From NCBI GenBank assembly GCA_947374445.1, contig CANCBY010000005.1, forward strand, positions 1 through 32,513: a stretch of DNA of 32,513 bases, given 5' to 3'. The notes beneath the pieces were generated by a model. That model ran no database searches. It had not been told where the DNA came from and worked only from the letters and a program-made list of their open reading frames with translations. Position numbers and translations under genes: made by a program. Shown piece by piece: positions 9,017-17,920 of the stretch; the first letter of the stretch is position 1, and each line of letters begins with the position of its first letter. This DNA comes from Pseudobdellovibrionaceae bacterium. Lineage in GTDB: Bacteria > Bdellovibrionota > Bdellovibrionia > Bdellovibrionales > Bdellovibrionaceae.

Positions 9017-9931
9017 ATGAACGGTCACTGCGCCATAACTATCGGAAATTTTGACGGCGTTCATCTTGGGCACCGCGAGCTTTTGAGGCGCACCGTTGCA
9101 GCTGCGAAAAATTTTCATGGTCAAGCGAAGGTGTTCACCTTTCACCCTCATCCGGCACAGATTTTGGCTCCAGAAAAAGCACCTCTCCGTTTATTTGATC
9201 TTCAAGATCAGACAGAGCAGTTTAAAGCGCTTGGGATAGATCAAATTGAGGTGATTCAGTTCACTCCTGAATTTGCTAAGACAAGTCCTGAAGATTTTTT
9301 TGCAAAATTTATTTTGCGTCCACCAGGAGCTCAGGCGCTGTGGGTGGGTCATGATTTTCACTTTGGTCAAGCGAGAAAAGGCAATCAAGAGTTGCTTCGG
9401 GAACTGTGTGCTCGGCAAGGGTTTGAGTTTCATGTGCTAGAGCCCGTGAAACTTCAGGGGCAAAGTGTTTCAAGCACATTGATTCGCAACCATTTGATGG
9501 CAGGCGAATTGGCTCAGGCCGAAATATTTTTGGGGCGCGCTTATTTTGTCAGAGGTGAAGTTGTTAGGGGAGCTGCAAGAGGCCGTACAATCGGCTTTCC
9601 TACCGCCAATTTAAAGTTGCCTCCAGAAATGAAGCAAATGCTTCCGCTACGTCGAGGTGTTTATGTGGGGGAAGTAAGCTCACTCACACAAAAAATAGGA
9701 ACTGCGGTTCTTAATATCGGAGTCAATCCAACGGTGAGCGGAGACTTAAGTTTAAAAATTGAAGCGCATATATTTGATTTTTCGAATGAGATTTATGGAG
9801 AGCAGCTCAAGATTGAGCTCAAAGAATTTTTGCGCGATGAAAAAAAGTTTTCAAGTTTAGATGAATTGAAGGCTCAGATTCAGCGTGATGCCACTCAGGC
9901 TCGTGCTATCGCTGGAGGATTCAGCACGTGA
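9017..9931 (+). CDS. ribF: Bifunctional riboflavin kinase / FAD synthetase
   Basis: RibF converts riboflavin to FMN and then FMN to FAD in the cytoplasm. The N-terminal FAD synthetase domain shows the nucleotidyltransferase motif IGNFDGVHLGHRELL, FTFHPHP and later QGQSVSSTLIR, a good match to the family SST/R site. The C-terminal riboflavin kinase domain carries GRTIGFPTANL, GVYVGEV and GVNPTV, then IYGEQLKIEL. Start: ATG 9017 is preceded by GAGAGG at 8-base spacing; an in-frame ATG at 8999 has no visible ribosome binding site and would add six residues. Divergent from the sensor kinase; the next gene starts within its stop codon (GTGA), so the two are translationally coupled. Confidence 0.95.
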   Translation: MNGHCAITIGNFDGVHLGHRELLRRTVAAAKNFHGQAKVFTFHPHPAQILAPEKAPLRLFDLQDQTEQFKALGIDQIEVIQFTPEFAKTSPEDFFAKFILRPPGAQALWVGHDFHFGQARKGNQELLRELCARQGFEFHVLEPVKLQGQSVSSTLIRNHLMAGELAQAEIFLGRAYFVRGEVVRGAARGRTIGFPTANLKLPPEMKQMLPLRRGVYVGEVSSLTQKIGTAVLNIGVNPTVSGDLSLKIEAHIFDFSNEIYGEQLKIELKEFLRDEKKFSSLDELKAQIQRDATQARAIAGGFST

Positions 9932-10788
9932 GCTCCTTAGCTAAAGGTGTGATTTATTCTGCCGAATCAAAGACATGGTCATTGCGTAGGGATTTTTGGC
10001 TTCAGCAAAAATTTTTTGCAGAGCCACAACTTCAACCTTCGAGCGTGACGGCCTTTGCGAGTGATTGGGCCGAGATAAAAAAGAACGCTAACTGTGTTGT
10101 AGTCGGCGATGAGTCTTCGCAAGAGGTTTTGTCTCAGTTCTCAAGTTTGCCAAGCGAGATTGAATTGCTTCAATCTTGTGATTCAATTCTAAGATTCAAA
10201 GACAAATGGTGGCTTCGAAATTTTTGGTCTGTGGCTCTGAGAGAATCTTTAGTTGCAAAGGCACAAAAGTTAGACACGCACAGGGTCGCTTATCTCACTG
10301 GCAACGGCGGGCATGCAATGGCCAGTTTGGTTGTGCTGGCTCAGCTTGGTTTCAAGCGCATTGTCTGGGCGGTTTCGCAATTAGATCAGAATGAAAATCA
10401 CAGACAGTTTTTTTTGAGACACTTTTTCGGCGTGAATATTGAATTTATTTTAGGAGAAGAGCTGACTCTGCAACCCAATAACGGGTCAATTTTGATTAAT
10501 ACTTTGAGCGAGTCGTCGGGAATAGAATTCTTGCAAGATTTGATCTATCTCAATTTTTTGCAAAAGGGCGGAGTCGTTGTTGAAACCCAATTGGACTCTA
10601 TTGAAAGCCGACTGCTTACCGAGGCTGAAAGTGTCGGTGTTCATTCTGTGGCACCATGGCACCTGGAAGGCCTTCGTGATCATCTGCTTTTGGCAGAATT
10701 GAAGGTTTCGTCATTACCTTCTCTCGACGGTTATCTTAGCGAATGGTTTAAATTCCTTAAAACTAGACCAACACTGGACCAACACTAG
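9928..10788 (+). CDS. Unknown protein with Rossmann-like segment
   Basis: Not recognised as a named family. It is 286 residues, soluble, with no signal peptide. The middle reads VAYLTGNGGHAMASLVVLAQLGFKRIVWAVS split over about 120-150: beta strand, Gly-rich turn GNGGHA at 125-130, helix and a second strand. This is the layout of an NAD(P)-binding Rossmann motif and distantly recalls the nucleotide-binding half of shikimate dehydrogenase. The catalytic Lys/Asp region of that enzyme is not visible, so no activity is claimed. GTG start at 9928 overlaps the ribF stop. The C-terminus is encoded by a perfect 10-bp tandem repeat (see separate entry). It sits 48 bp upstream of pilB. Confidence 0.6.
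   Translation: MSSLAKGVIYSAESKTWSLRRDFWLQQKFFAEPQLQPSSVTAFASDWAEIKKNANCVVVGDESSQEVLSQFSSLPSEIELLQSCDSILRFKDKWWLRNFWSVALRESLVAKAQKLDTHRVAYLTGNGGHAMASLVVLAQLGFKRIVWAVSQLDQNENHRQFFLRHFFGVNIEFILGEELTLQPNNGSILINTLSESSGIEFLQDLIYLNFLQKGGVVVETQLDSIESRLLTEAESVGVHSVAPWHLEGLRDHLLLAELKVSSLPSLDGYLSEWFKFLKTRPTLDQH
10766..10787 (+). repeat. Tandem 11-bp repeat at the end of the upstream gene
   Basis: Two adjacent copies of GACCAACACT, each followed by one more base (G or A), occupy 10766-10776 and 10777-10787. Because 11 is not a multiple of three, the duplication shifts frame and sets the stop codon TAG at 10786-10788. Confidence 0.85.
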
Positions 10789-10835
10789 ACTTAGGTTGAG
10801 TCATATTTAATCAGATATAGATATAGACTAAGTCT
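10787..10835 (+). promoter_or_regulatory. Inverted repeat in the pilB leader
   Basis: AGACTTAG (10787-10794) is repeated in inverted form as CTAAGTCT (10828-10835), an 8-bp perfect match separated by 33 bases that include two GATATA copies. The right arm abuts the pilB ATG at 10837, where no Shine-Dalgarno sequence is visible. It could be a DNA operator or an RNA stem that hides the translation start. No clear -35/-10 pair was found between the arms. Confidence 0.4.
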
Positions 10836-10836
10836 T

Positions 10837-12552
10837 ATGACACCAAATAAGCTCGGCGAAATTATTATCAAATCAGGTCTGGTTCCTCCTGCCGCAATCG
10901 CAAAAGCGCTGGAAGAACAAAAAAAGTCTGGGCAAAAATTGTCTCAAATTCTTATAGGTCAAGGTCTGATGAAGGATGTTCAACTTTTGAAAGTCCTTGA
11001 AAAGCATTTTCAGTTGCCGGGAATTGATCTTAGCAATTTTCAAATGCAACGCGAAGTCGTGCAGATGATTCCGAGAGCAGTTTGTGACAAAAATGATTTA
11101 ATCGCTGTGCAAAAGGCTGGATCTAACGTTCTGGTTGTAGCTTTTGCTGATCCTAGTGACGTTTTTGTTAAAGAAGATCTTCGATTTATTACGAAGTGCC
11201 GTATCCAACCTGTTGTTGCAACAGAACTCGCAATTCTCAATGCTATCGATAAGTATTATTCAGCCAACGTCGGAGTCATTTTACAGCAAGTTGCTAGCGA
11301 GCAAGAGAAAGACCGAGAAAATGTTGCACCTCAGATTGCTGAAGACGCTATTGATGATATTGCGAATGAAAACGATAGTGGGAGTCCAATTGTTAAATTC
11401 GTCAATGCTATGTTGGCCGAGGCCGTTAAGAAAAGAGTTTCTGATATTCACTTTGAGCCGTATGAAAAGCGGTTGCGTGTGCGCTTTCGTATGGATGGAA
11501 ATATGGTGGAAGTTAACTCTCAACCATCAGATTCGGGTTCTGCGATTTCATCACGGATTAAAATTATGGCAAAGCTCGATATCTCAGAGCGGCGTAGACC
11601 GCAAGATGGTCGTATCAAAGTAAGATTAAAAAATGGCAAAGACATGGACTTTCGTGTGAGCGTTCTGCCAACAATCTGGGGTGAAAAGATTGTTATGCGT
11701 TTACTAGATAAATCAAATTTGCAGCTAGACATGACTAAGCTCGGTCTTGAAAAAGAAGATCTCGATATTTTTAAAGAGGGTATCAGTCATCCTCAGGGAT
11801 TACTTCTCATTACAGGTCCTACAGGCAGCGGTAAGACAACTACGATTTATTCGGCTCTCGCCGAACTGAATAAACCGGACGTAAACATTTCAACGGCTGA
11901 AGACCCTGTAGAGTTCAACTTGGATGGCATTAATCAAGTGCAGATGAATCCTGATATCGATTTGACTTTTACGACGGCGTTGAAAAGTTTTTTGCGACAA
12001 GATCCTGATGTGATCATGGTTGGTGAGATTCGAGATCTTGAAACAGCCGAAATTGCTGCCAAAGCGGCCAGCACGGGCCATTTGGTTGTGAGCACTCTGC
12101 ATACGAATGATGCCCCTCAAACTATTATTCGTCTGACGGAAATGGGTGTCCCTGCCTACGTCGTGACATCGACCGTGAATTTGATCGTGGCTCAGCGTCT
12201 TGTTGGGCGCAATTGCGAGGCTTGCAAAGTTCCAATTCAAGTGGTTCCTGAGATGTTAATCGATCTAGGTGTCGATCCTGCCGAAGTGGGCGAATATAAG
12301 CTCATGAAAGGGCGAGGCTGCAATATCTGTAACAACACAGGGATTAAAGGGCGCATAGCTATCTTTGAATTGATGAAGATGACCGATAAGATCAAAGAAG
12401 CCATCTTAAAAGGGGCTAATGCGGAAGACCTTCGAATTTTAGCAAGACAAGAGGGTATGAGGACTTTGCGTCGGAGTGGTCTTCTCAAGCTAAAAAGGGG
12501 TGAGACCACAATCGAAGATGTGATCCAAACTTCAATGAGGGACGTCGAATGA
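10837..12552 (+). CDS. pilB: Type IV pilus assembly ATPase PilB
   Basis: The cytoplasmic hexameric motor that powers pilus extension. It has an N-terminal T2SSE_N/MshEN-type domain (about 1-150), then the GspE/PilB ATPase core. Visible motifs are Walker A GPTGSGKTT at 327-335, Walker B region DPDVIMVGEIRD at 389-400, the His box STLHTNDAP, and the zinc-binding tetracysteine C460-C463...C495-C498. All catalytic residues look intact, and 571 residues is the usual length. It overlaps the next gene by 4 bp. It heads a pilB / PilT-like / pilC / pilS / pilR run; pilin and the pilMNOPQ alignment genes are not in this window. Confidence 0.96.
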   Translation: MTPNKLGEIIIKSGLVPPAAIAKALEEQKKSGQKLSQILIGQGLMKDVQLLKVLEKHFQLPGIDLSNFQMQREVVQMIPRAVCDKNDLIAVQKAGSNVLVVAFADPSDVFVKEDLRFITKCRIQPVVATELAILNAIDKYYSANVGVILQQVASEQEKDRENVAPQIAEDAIDDIANENDSGSPIVKFVNAMLAEAVKKRVSDIHFEPYEKRLRVRFRMDGNMVEVNSQPSDSGSAISSRIKIMAKLDISERRRPQDGRIKVRLKNGKDMDFRVSVLPTIWGEKIVMRLLDKSNLQLDMTKLGLEKEDLDIFKEGISHPQGLLLITGPTGSGKTTTIYSALAELNKPDVNISTAEDPVEFNLDGINQVQMNPDIDLTFTTALKSFLRQDPDVIMVGEIRDLETAEIAAKAASTGHLVVSTLHTNDAPQTIIRLTEMGVPAYVVTSTVNLIVAQRLVGRNCEACKVPIQVVPEMLIDLGVDPAEVGEYKLMKGRGCNICNNTGIKGRIAIFELMKMTDKIKEAILKGANAEDLRILARQEGMRTLRRSGLLKLKRGETTIEDVIQTSMRDVE

Positions 12553-13580
12553 GTTTATTAAATTTGATAAAAATGGCTGAAAGCCAAGGCGCTTTTGAAT
12601 TGCTCCTTGCTCCTGATGCAACCCCCCGGGTGCGCAAAAAAAATTCTTGGATTCCTTTGTCTGAAAAAACTTTGACGGCCCAAGAGACTCGTCAATTTTT
12701 GGTGGGGCTGCTGGATGAAGAGCAGCGGCAGCAACTATTTAAAGCAAGCGAATTTGAAGGCTTTTGGTTGAGCGGCACGCAAAGATTTTCGTGCTCTATT
12801 CAAGTCACAGCCAGAGGATTTGTCGGCGCGTTGAGTTGGATTCCAGAGATTATTGCGACCCATTCATTTTGGGGTTTTCCGAAGTGGACAGAAAAAAGTT
12901 TAGCCGCTGGCGGCGGACTTCATGTTTTGGTCGGTAAAAATCGATTGCATCTGGAGTCGGCGGCAGTTTCGCTCATCGAGGGATTGAACGCGAACACGGA
13001 AAAATCCATTCACTGGCAAAAGAGCGAAACTTTAAAAATGGTTGCGACTTCTGGTTCTGTTGTCACTTATGGATGTGGTCACTGCATACCGGAATATGTT
13101 GATATTTTAGTCCTTGAAGGCAGCTCCGAATCAAAGCGAGCTCTAGAGTTCGCCGAAAAAGGCAAGGCTGTCTTGCTTTTGGTGCAGGCGCATAATTTGG
13201 TAGATGCCTTTGATAGTTTTGCTGAAGCGGGCTTAGCGCAAAAAGTCTCGAGATATTTGAATTGGGCGATGGGAATAAAAATTCTCAATGGAAGTTCACA
13301 GGGAGCCGAAGGCCTTGTCCCTGTGTTTGATTTGCTCGCGGCTGTTGAACCTGTTAGGAAAATGATCCGTGAGGGAAAAATTGCGGAACTCGATGAATGG
13401 ATGGACAAACCTCAGTCAGATGACACTCTGTCGTCGGGTGGGACGATCGAAGGTCTCCGGACAATGAATCAGGCGCTATTGCAATTAATTCTTAAAAGGA
13501 AAATTGATTTAAAGCAGGGTTTTGAAGAGAGTCCGGCCCCAGAAAAGTTAGACGATCTTTTACGAAAGGTTGGTTTCTAG
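12549..13580 (+). CDS. Degenerate PilT-like protein, predicted inactive ATPase
   Basis: The protein (343 residues) follows the PilT pattern from end to end: an N-terminal PAS-like region with DATPRVRK...WIPLS, an RFSCSIQVTARG strand, LSWIPEI, then a C-terminal VFDLLAAVEPVRKMIREGKIAEL that matches the PilT tail EIL..T.AVRNLIREGK. But the catalytic core is ruined. Where PilT has the P-loop GPTGSGKST, this protein reads GKNRLHLES (129-137) in gap-free register, replacing the Walker Lys by Leu. The Walker B/Asp region VDILVLEGSSESK lacks the DPD and RD pattern, and the TLHT His box is LVQAH. It is open and overlaps both pilB (4 bp) and pilC (1 bp), so it is a maintained gene, not debris. A regulatory or structural role in the pilus motor is inferred. 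Confidence 0.75.
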   Translation: MSLLNLIKMAESQGAFELLLAPDATPRVRKKNSWIPLSEKTLTAQETRQFLVGLLDEEQRQQLFKASEFEGFWLSGTQRFSCSIQVTARGFVGALSWIPEIIATHSFWGFPKWTEKSLAAGGGLHVLVGKNRLHLESAAVSLIEGLNANTEKSIHWQKSETLKMVATSGSVVTYGCGHCIPEYVDILVLEGSSESKRALEFAEKGKAVLLLVQAHNLVDAFDSFAEAGLAQKVSRYLNWAMGIKILNGSSQGAEGLVPVFDLLAAVEPVRKMIREGKIAELDEWMDKPQSDDTLSSGGTIEGLRTMNQALLQLILKRKIDLKQGFEESPAPEKLDDLLRKVGF

Positions 13581-14803
13581 TGGCAAAATTTAGATTTCAG
13601 GCCAAGAACAGCACGGGTGCAGTCCAAACAGGCTTTATTGAAGGTCGAGACGAAACAGATATTACGATAAAGTTAAAAACCCAGAATTTGACTTTGGTTA
13701 AAGCTCAGGCCGCTCCGAAAGATTTGACCGATGCCGGAATGGACGCGCTGAACTCTTTTATGGCCGGGCAAGTGCCTTCGAAAGAGTTGCAGATTTTTAC
13801 ACGTCAGTTTTCGACGTTGATCAATTCTGGTATTGCCGTCAACGATGCCTTGAAGATGCTCTCTGAAGGAAAACGAAACCCACAGTTGAAGCTTGCAACA
13901 ATCGGTGTTCGTACTGCTATCGAAAATGGAAAATCCTTGAGCGAGGGGATGGCTTTAAGCCCATTGGTGTTTGATAAGTTTTACATAAATATGATCAAGG
14001 CCGGTGAAGAGGCCGGTATTCTTGAGGGAATTTTAAATCGCTTGGCCATTTATCTAGAAAAATCAGAAAAGATAAAAAAACAGGTGAAGGGTGCTCTCTC
14101 GTATCCTGCTGTGATTCTTTTTGTGGCTAGTGTTGTTATCTTGGGAATTTTATTATTTGTTATCCCTAAGTTTCAGGCCATATTTGCTTCTGCAGGGCGA
14201 GAACTCCCAGCCGTCACTCAGCTCGTTGTTAACATGTCATCGTTCGTACTTAAGAAATGGTACATAGTGCTTGCTGGTGTCGTTGGAATTCCAATTGGCA
14301 TTAAGCAGTGGTCTAACACGCCTGACGGGAAGAAAATTCTTGATAGAACATTGATTCATGCTCCGGTGTTTGGTGATTTGATTCAAAAATCATCAGTGGC
14401 AAAAATGACAAGAACCTTGTCGACGTTGTTGTCTTCTGGGGTTGGTGTTATTCAGGCTCTCGACATTGCATCGAAAACAGCTGGCAACTGCGTGATCGAA
14501 GAAGCTCTTGAGCGATGTAAAGAAAATGTCAGCCAAGGAAAGCCGATTGCTGTTCCGTTGGCGCGTGAAAAGGCAATCCCTGACATGGTTGTTCAAATGA
14601 TCACAATTGGTGAGCAGTCAGGTAATCTTGACGGCATGCTCGCAAAGATTGCCGACTTTTATGAAGACGACGTAGAGAATGCGGTGAAGTCGATGACATC
14701 ATTGATTGAGCCATTGATGATGATGTTTTTGGGAGTGATTATCGCATTTTTAGTTATCGCGATGTATCTTCCAATTTTTGATATGGCCAATGGAGTTAAA
14801 TAG
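13580..14803 (+). CDS. pilC: Type IV pilus inner-membrane platform protein PilC
   Basis: PilC/GspF is the inner-membrane platform on which PilB and PilT act. The 407-residue protein has two GspF domains: the first around 70-195 (FTRQFSTLINSGIAVNDAL, then a membrane helix VILFVASVVILGILLFVIP) and the second around 275-400 (RTLSTLLSSGVGVIQALDIA, ending with the helix MMMFLGVIIAFLVIAMYLP). A third membrane helix lies near 215-237. The GTG start at 13580 shares one base with the upstream TAG stop, which supports translational coupling with the PilT-like gene. Length and motif order are typical for type IV pilus systems. Confidence 0.95.
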   Translation: MAKFRFQAKNSTGAVQTGFIEGRDETDITIKLKTQNLTLVKAQAAPKDLTDAGMDALNSFMAGQVPSKELQIFTRQFSTLINSGIAVNDALKMLSEGKRNPQLKLATIGVRTAIENGKSLSEGMALSPLVFDKFYINMIKAGEEAGILEGILNRLAIYLEKSEKIKKQVKGALSYPAVILFVASVVILGILLFVIPKFQAIFASAGRELPAVTQLVVNMSSFVLKKWYIVLAGVVGIPIGIKQWSNTPDGKKILDRTLIHAPVFGDLIQKSSVAKMTRTLSTLLSSGVGVIQALDIASKTAGNCVIEEALERCKENVSQGKPIAVPLAREKAIPDMVVQMITIGEQSGNLDGMLAKIADFYEDDVENAVKSMTSLIEPLMMMFLGVIIAFLVIAMYLPIFDMANGVK

Positions 14804-16400
14804 ATTGTTGCCGGCGGTAGCGGGATCGGACGCTTTTGAGAGGTTTCCGCAAGAACGTCTTCTGGTTCAGTCGGCTCGGATTTTTTGTTACTTTTTAGTT
14901 TTAATTTTAGCTCTCATGGTAGAGCTTCTTCAAGAAGGCTTTGTTAATTGGGGGCTGCTGCAGGTTTTTTACTCGACTGTTTTTTTTGGCATTACTTTTC
15001 ACTTTTTACATTTATTTTTTTTAGAAAAATTTTTTAAGAATAGAGTTTGGCTTCTTTGTTCTTTTATATTTGATGTCATTCTTGTCACTGTGCTTACGGT
15101 CAAGAGTGATTTGAATCAGTCTTTATTTTTGTTTCTTTTTTTAGTCATTATTGTTTTAAGTGGAGTTGTATTGCGCAAGCAGGGTGCGTTTTTGCTAGCC
15201 TTGATTTGCTCGATTGCTTTCACGTTTGTCTCTTTGCTCGGGCCAGAGCTGAAGACAATGAGTGTTCTTTTTCTAGTTGTATTGAATAATATCGCGTTTT
15301 TTGTAGTGGCTTGGCTTTCAGGCTATTTGAGTGATCAATTTAGCTTTTTGGGAGAGCGGCTAGAATCTCAGACATTAAACCTTCAGACAGTTCGTAAGCT
15401 GAACGAGTTAATAATTGAAACTATTCCCTCAGGGCTGGTAACGACAAGTCAAAAAGATGAAGTATTACTCTTTAATTTAGGTGCCGAGCAGATGTTAGGT
15501 TCAAAATTGATCTCCGGTTGCCGTTTGAGCGAGATAGTGCCAGATTTAGAGATAAATTTTCAGAAGGAAAATCAGAAGTCCACAGAAATTCTAGTTAAGA
15601 GTGACGAGTCTATGTTGGCCGTAGAAAAACGATTGCGGATAACGAGATTGCGTCAGCAATCGGACTCAATCTTAGAAATGACCTATCTCTATGTGCTCGA
15701 AGATCTCACGGAGATCAGACGACTTGAGTCGCAAGTCAGGCAGAGCGAAAAGTTGGCTGCCGTTGGTCAGCTGGCCGCAGGCATTGCTCATGAGATAAGA
15801 AATCCTTTGGCTGGCATTAGCGGCAGCATCGAGCTCTTGAGTCAAACTTCAAACAATGAGGATGATCGCAAGTTAACGAAGATTATTCTTCGCGAGATTG
15901 ATCGTCTGAACAATCTCATCTCAGAGTTTTTAGAGTACGCTAAGCCAGATCAGAGGCTTCTGGATTCGGTCGATCTTGGTGCTTTGATTGATGAAGTTTT
16001 AAATCAAGCTAAGGTTCAACAGCCTTTGAATTTGCGGCTTTTGAAAAACTCACTGAGTGCTCCTGTTTTGATTCGCGGCAACCGCGATAAATTGAAGCAA
16101 GCTTTTTTGAATATTATTATCAATGCTTATCAAGCAATGGCAAAAACAGAAAACCCTACTTTTGAGGTTGGTCTTTCACTAGACGAAGGTCGCCGCAAGT
16201 TGCTTTTTAAAGACAACGGAAGTGGAATGAGCGAGGCCGTGCGATTGAGAATTTTTGAGCCGTTTATGACGACAAAACCCAAAGGGACTGGTCTTGGTCT
16301 TGCGATCACGCACAAGATTTTAGAGACCCATGGAGCGCATATCAATGTTGAGAGCTCTGAGGGTCGAGGAACTCAATTCACTATCGAGTTTCAAGCTTAA
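14790..16400 (+). CDS. pilS: Sensor histidine kinase PilS
   Basis: The pilus-linked sensor kinase. The N-terminal third (about 25-175) holds about six hydrophobic membrane helices, as in PilS. A PAS-like domain follows (about 205-300), then HisKA with the H-box AAGIAHEIRNPLAG, phospho-acceptor H334, and a HATPase domain with NIIINAYQAM, DNGSGM and GTGLGL. I start at ATG 14790, which overlaps the pilC end by 14 bp; an in-frame TTG at 14778 is the longer alternative. It is followed by the NtrC-type regulator pilR after a 98-bp gap. In characterised systems PilS senses pilin in the membrane and controls pilA through PilR; that role here is by analogy. Confidence 0.9.
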   Translation: MELNRLLPAVAGSDAFERFPQERLLVQSARIFCYFLVLILALMVELLQEGFVNWGLLQVFYSTVFFGITFHFLHLFFLEKFFKNRVWLLCSFIFDVILVTVLTVKSDLNQSLFLFLFLVIIVLSGVVLRKQGAFLLALICSIAFTFVSLLGPELKTMSVLFLVVLNNIAFFVVAWLSGYLSDQFSFLGERLESQTLNLQTVRKLNELIIETIPSGLVTTSQKDEVLLFNLGAEQMLGSKLISGCRLSEIVPDLEINFQKENQKSTEILVKSDESMLAVEKRLRITRLRQQSDSILEMTYLYVLEDLTEIRRLESQVRQSEKLAAVGQLAAGIAHEIRNPLAGISGSIELLSQTSNNEDDRKLTKIILREIDRLNNLISEFLEYAKPDQRLLDSVDLGALIDEVLNQAKVQQPLNLRLLKNSLSAPVLIRGNRDKLKQAFLNIIINAYQAMAKTENPTFEVGLSLDEGRRKLLFKDNGSGMSEAVRLRIFEPFMTTKPKGTGLGLAITHKILETHGAHINVESSEGRGTQFTIEFQA

Positions 16401-16498
16401 AAAATAATTCGTACAAATTTTGAAACTGGCCCTTGTAGCGAAAACATTTGCGAATTGCTCTCTGTAAATCAATGATAGAGAGAGTCAGGGAGAAGCCA

Positions 16499-17905
16499 AT
16501 GAAGCCACGAATTTTAGTTGTTGATGATGAAGAGTCTATCCGCGAATTTCTCGAAATAATGTTGAAGAAAGATGGCTACGAAGTCACTTGCGCTGAAGAT
16601 GGCGCAAAGGCCAAGGAAATATTAACCAAAAAATCGTTCGACATGGTGATCTCAGATTTGCAAATGCCAAATATGACTGGCATCGAACTTTTAAAGCATG
16701 TCAAAGACAGTTACCCAGATCTTGTTTTCATGATGATCACGGCTTTTGGAACAACTGAGACAGCTGTTGATGCCATGAAAATGGGGGCCTATGATTACCT
16801 TACTAAGCCATTTAAGATCGATGAAGTTCGTTTAAATATTCAAAATGCCTTGAGATCAAAAAATCTAGAAGTTGAAAATAGAACCCTAAAAAAAGAGCTA
16901 ACTAAAGAATACTCCTTTCAAAGTCTTGTGGGCAACTCGGACCCCATGCATAAAATTTACGATTTAGTAAAGAGAGTTTCCCAGGGGCCAACTAACGTTT
17001 TGATCACGGGTGAAAGTGGAACGGGTAAAGAGGTTGTTGCTAAGGCGATTCATTACAACGGCCCTCTTAAAGACAAAGCTTTTGTAACAATCAACTGTGG
17101 TGCGATTCCTGAAAACTTGATGGAATCTGAAATGTTTGGGCATAAGAAAGGCTCATTCACAGGAGCCGTAGCTGATAAAGTAGGTCTTTTTGAAGTGGCT
17201 GACAGTGGAACTCTTTTTTTGGATGAAGTCGGAGAATTGCCACTGACAATTCAGGTCAAGCTTTTGAGAGCCATTCAAGAACGAGTGATTCGCCGTGTGG
17301 GTGCCACCGATGATATCAAAGTTGAAGTCCGCATTATCGCGGCAACAAATCGTGATCTTGAGGAGATGGTAAAAACCGGTGCTTTTAGGCAGGATCTATT
17401 TTATCGATTGAATGTCATCAATATTCATACGCCAGCTTTGCGCGATAGAAAAGATGATATCCCTTTGCTCGCGAATCATTTTTTGAAAAAATATAATGAT
17501 CGTCTGACAAAAACCATTGGCGGAATCAGTGTTGAAGCAATGGAAATGCTTAAAAAGTATGATTACCCTGGTAACGTTCGAGAACTTGAGAACGTGATTG
17601 AGCGCACGGTGGCTCTTGAGGGAGGCTCGATGATTTTACCCGAATCTCTACCTCCTTTTGTGAATACACCGAGCGGAAGAAAAATGGCTTCTAGTCACGA
17701 GATCGAGATCGGCCAAGAGGGAATCGATTTAGATAAGGTGATGGGTCAAATTGAAAAAGAGTTGTTGGTAAAAGCAATCCATGCAGCTGGCGGTGTTAAA
17801 AAGAAAGCCTCGAAGCTTTTGCATATTACTTTCAGATCGATGCGGTACCGAGTAGAAAAGTACAATCTTGGAACTGTCGACGATGAAGAAATGGACGACG
17901 AATAA
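16499..17905 (+). CDS. pilR: Sigma-54 response regulator PilR
   Basis: The partner of PilS, an NtrC-family activator. The receiver domain has D9/D10 and phospho-acceptor D53 (MVISDLQMP). The AAA+ domain has Walker A GESGTGKE at 171-178 and the sigma-54 loop GSFTGA at 218-223, a Ser variant of the usual GAFTGA that I recall from PilR-type proteins. A Fis-type helix-turn-helix closes the 468-residue protein. Start: ATG 16499 sits seven bases after AGGGAG, a strong ribosome binding site; in-frame TTG 16448 and ATG 16472 have none. The target in other bacteria is the pilA promoter, which is not in this window. Confidence 0.93.
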   Translation: MKPRILVVDDEESIREFLEIMLKKDGYEVTCAEDGAKAKEILTKKSFDMVISDLQMPNMTGIELLKHVKDSYPDLVFMMITAFGTTETAVDAMKMGAYDYLTKPFKIDEVRLNIQNALRSKNLEVENRTLKKELTKEYSFQSLVGNSDPMHKIYDLVKRVSQGPTNVLITGESGTGKEVVAKAIHYNGPLKDKAFVTINCGAIPENLMESEMFGHKKGSFTGAVADKVGLFEVADSGTLFLDEVGELPLTIQVKLLRAIQERVIRRVGATDDIKVEVRIIAATNRDLEEMVKTGAFRQDLFYRLNVINIHTPALRDRKDDIPLLANHFLKKYNDRLTKTIGGISVEAMEMLKKYDYPGNVRELENVIERTVALEGGSMILPESLPPFVNTPSGRKMASSHEIEIGQEGIDLDKVMGQIEKELLVKAIHAAGGVKKKASKLLHITFRSMRYRVEKYNLGTVDDEEMDDE

Positions 17906-17920
17906 GTCGATCGTCTATAG

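Noticed and set aside
16430..16460. Possible sigma-54 promoter upstream of pilR
   Set aside because: TGGCCC is followed by GC at the wrong distance; the -24 GG and -12 GC spacing of the consensus is not met.
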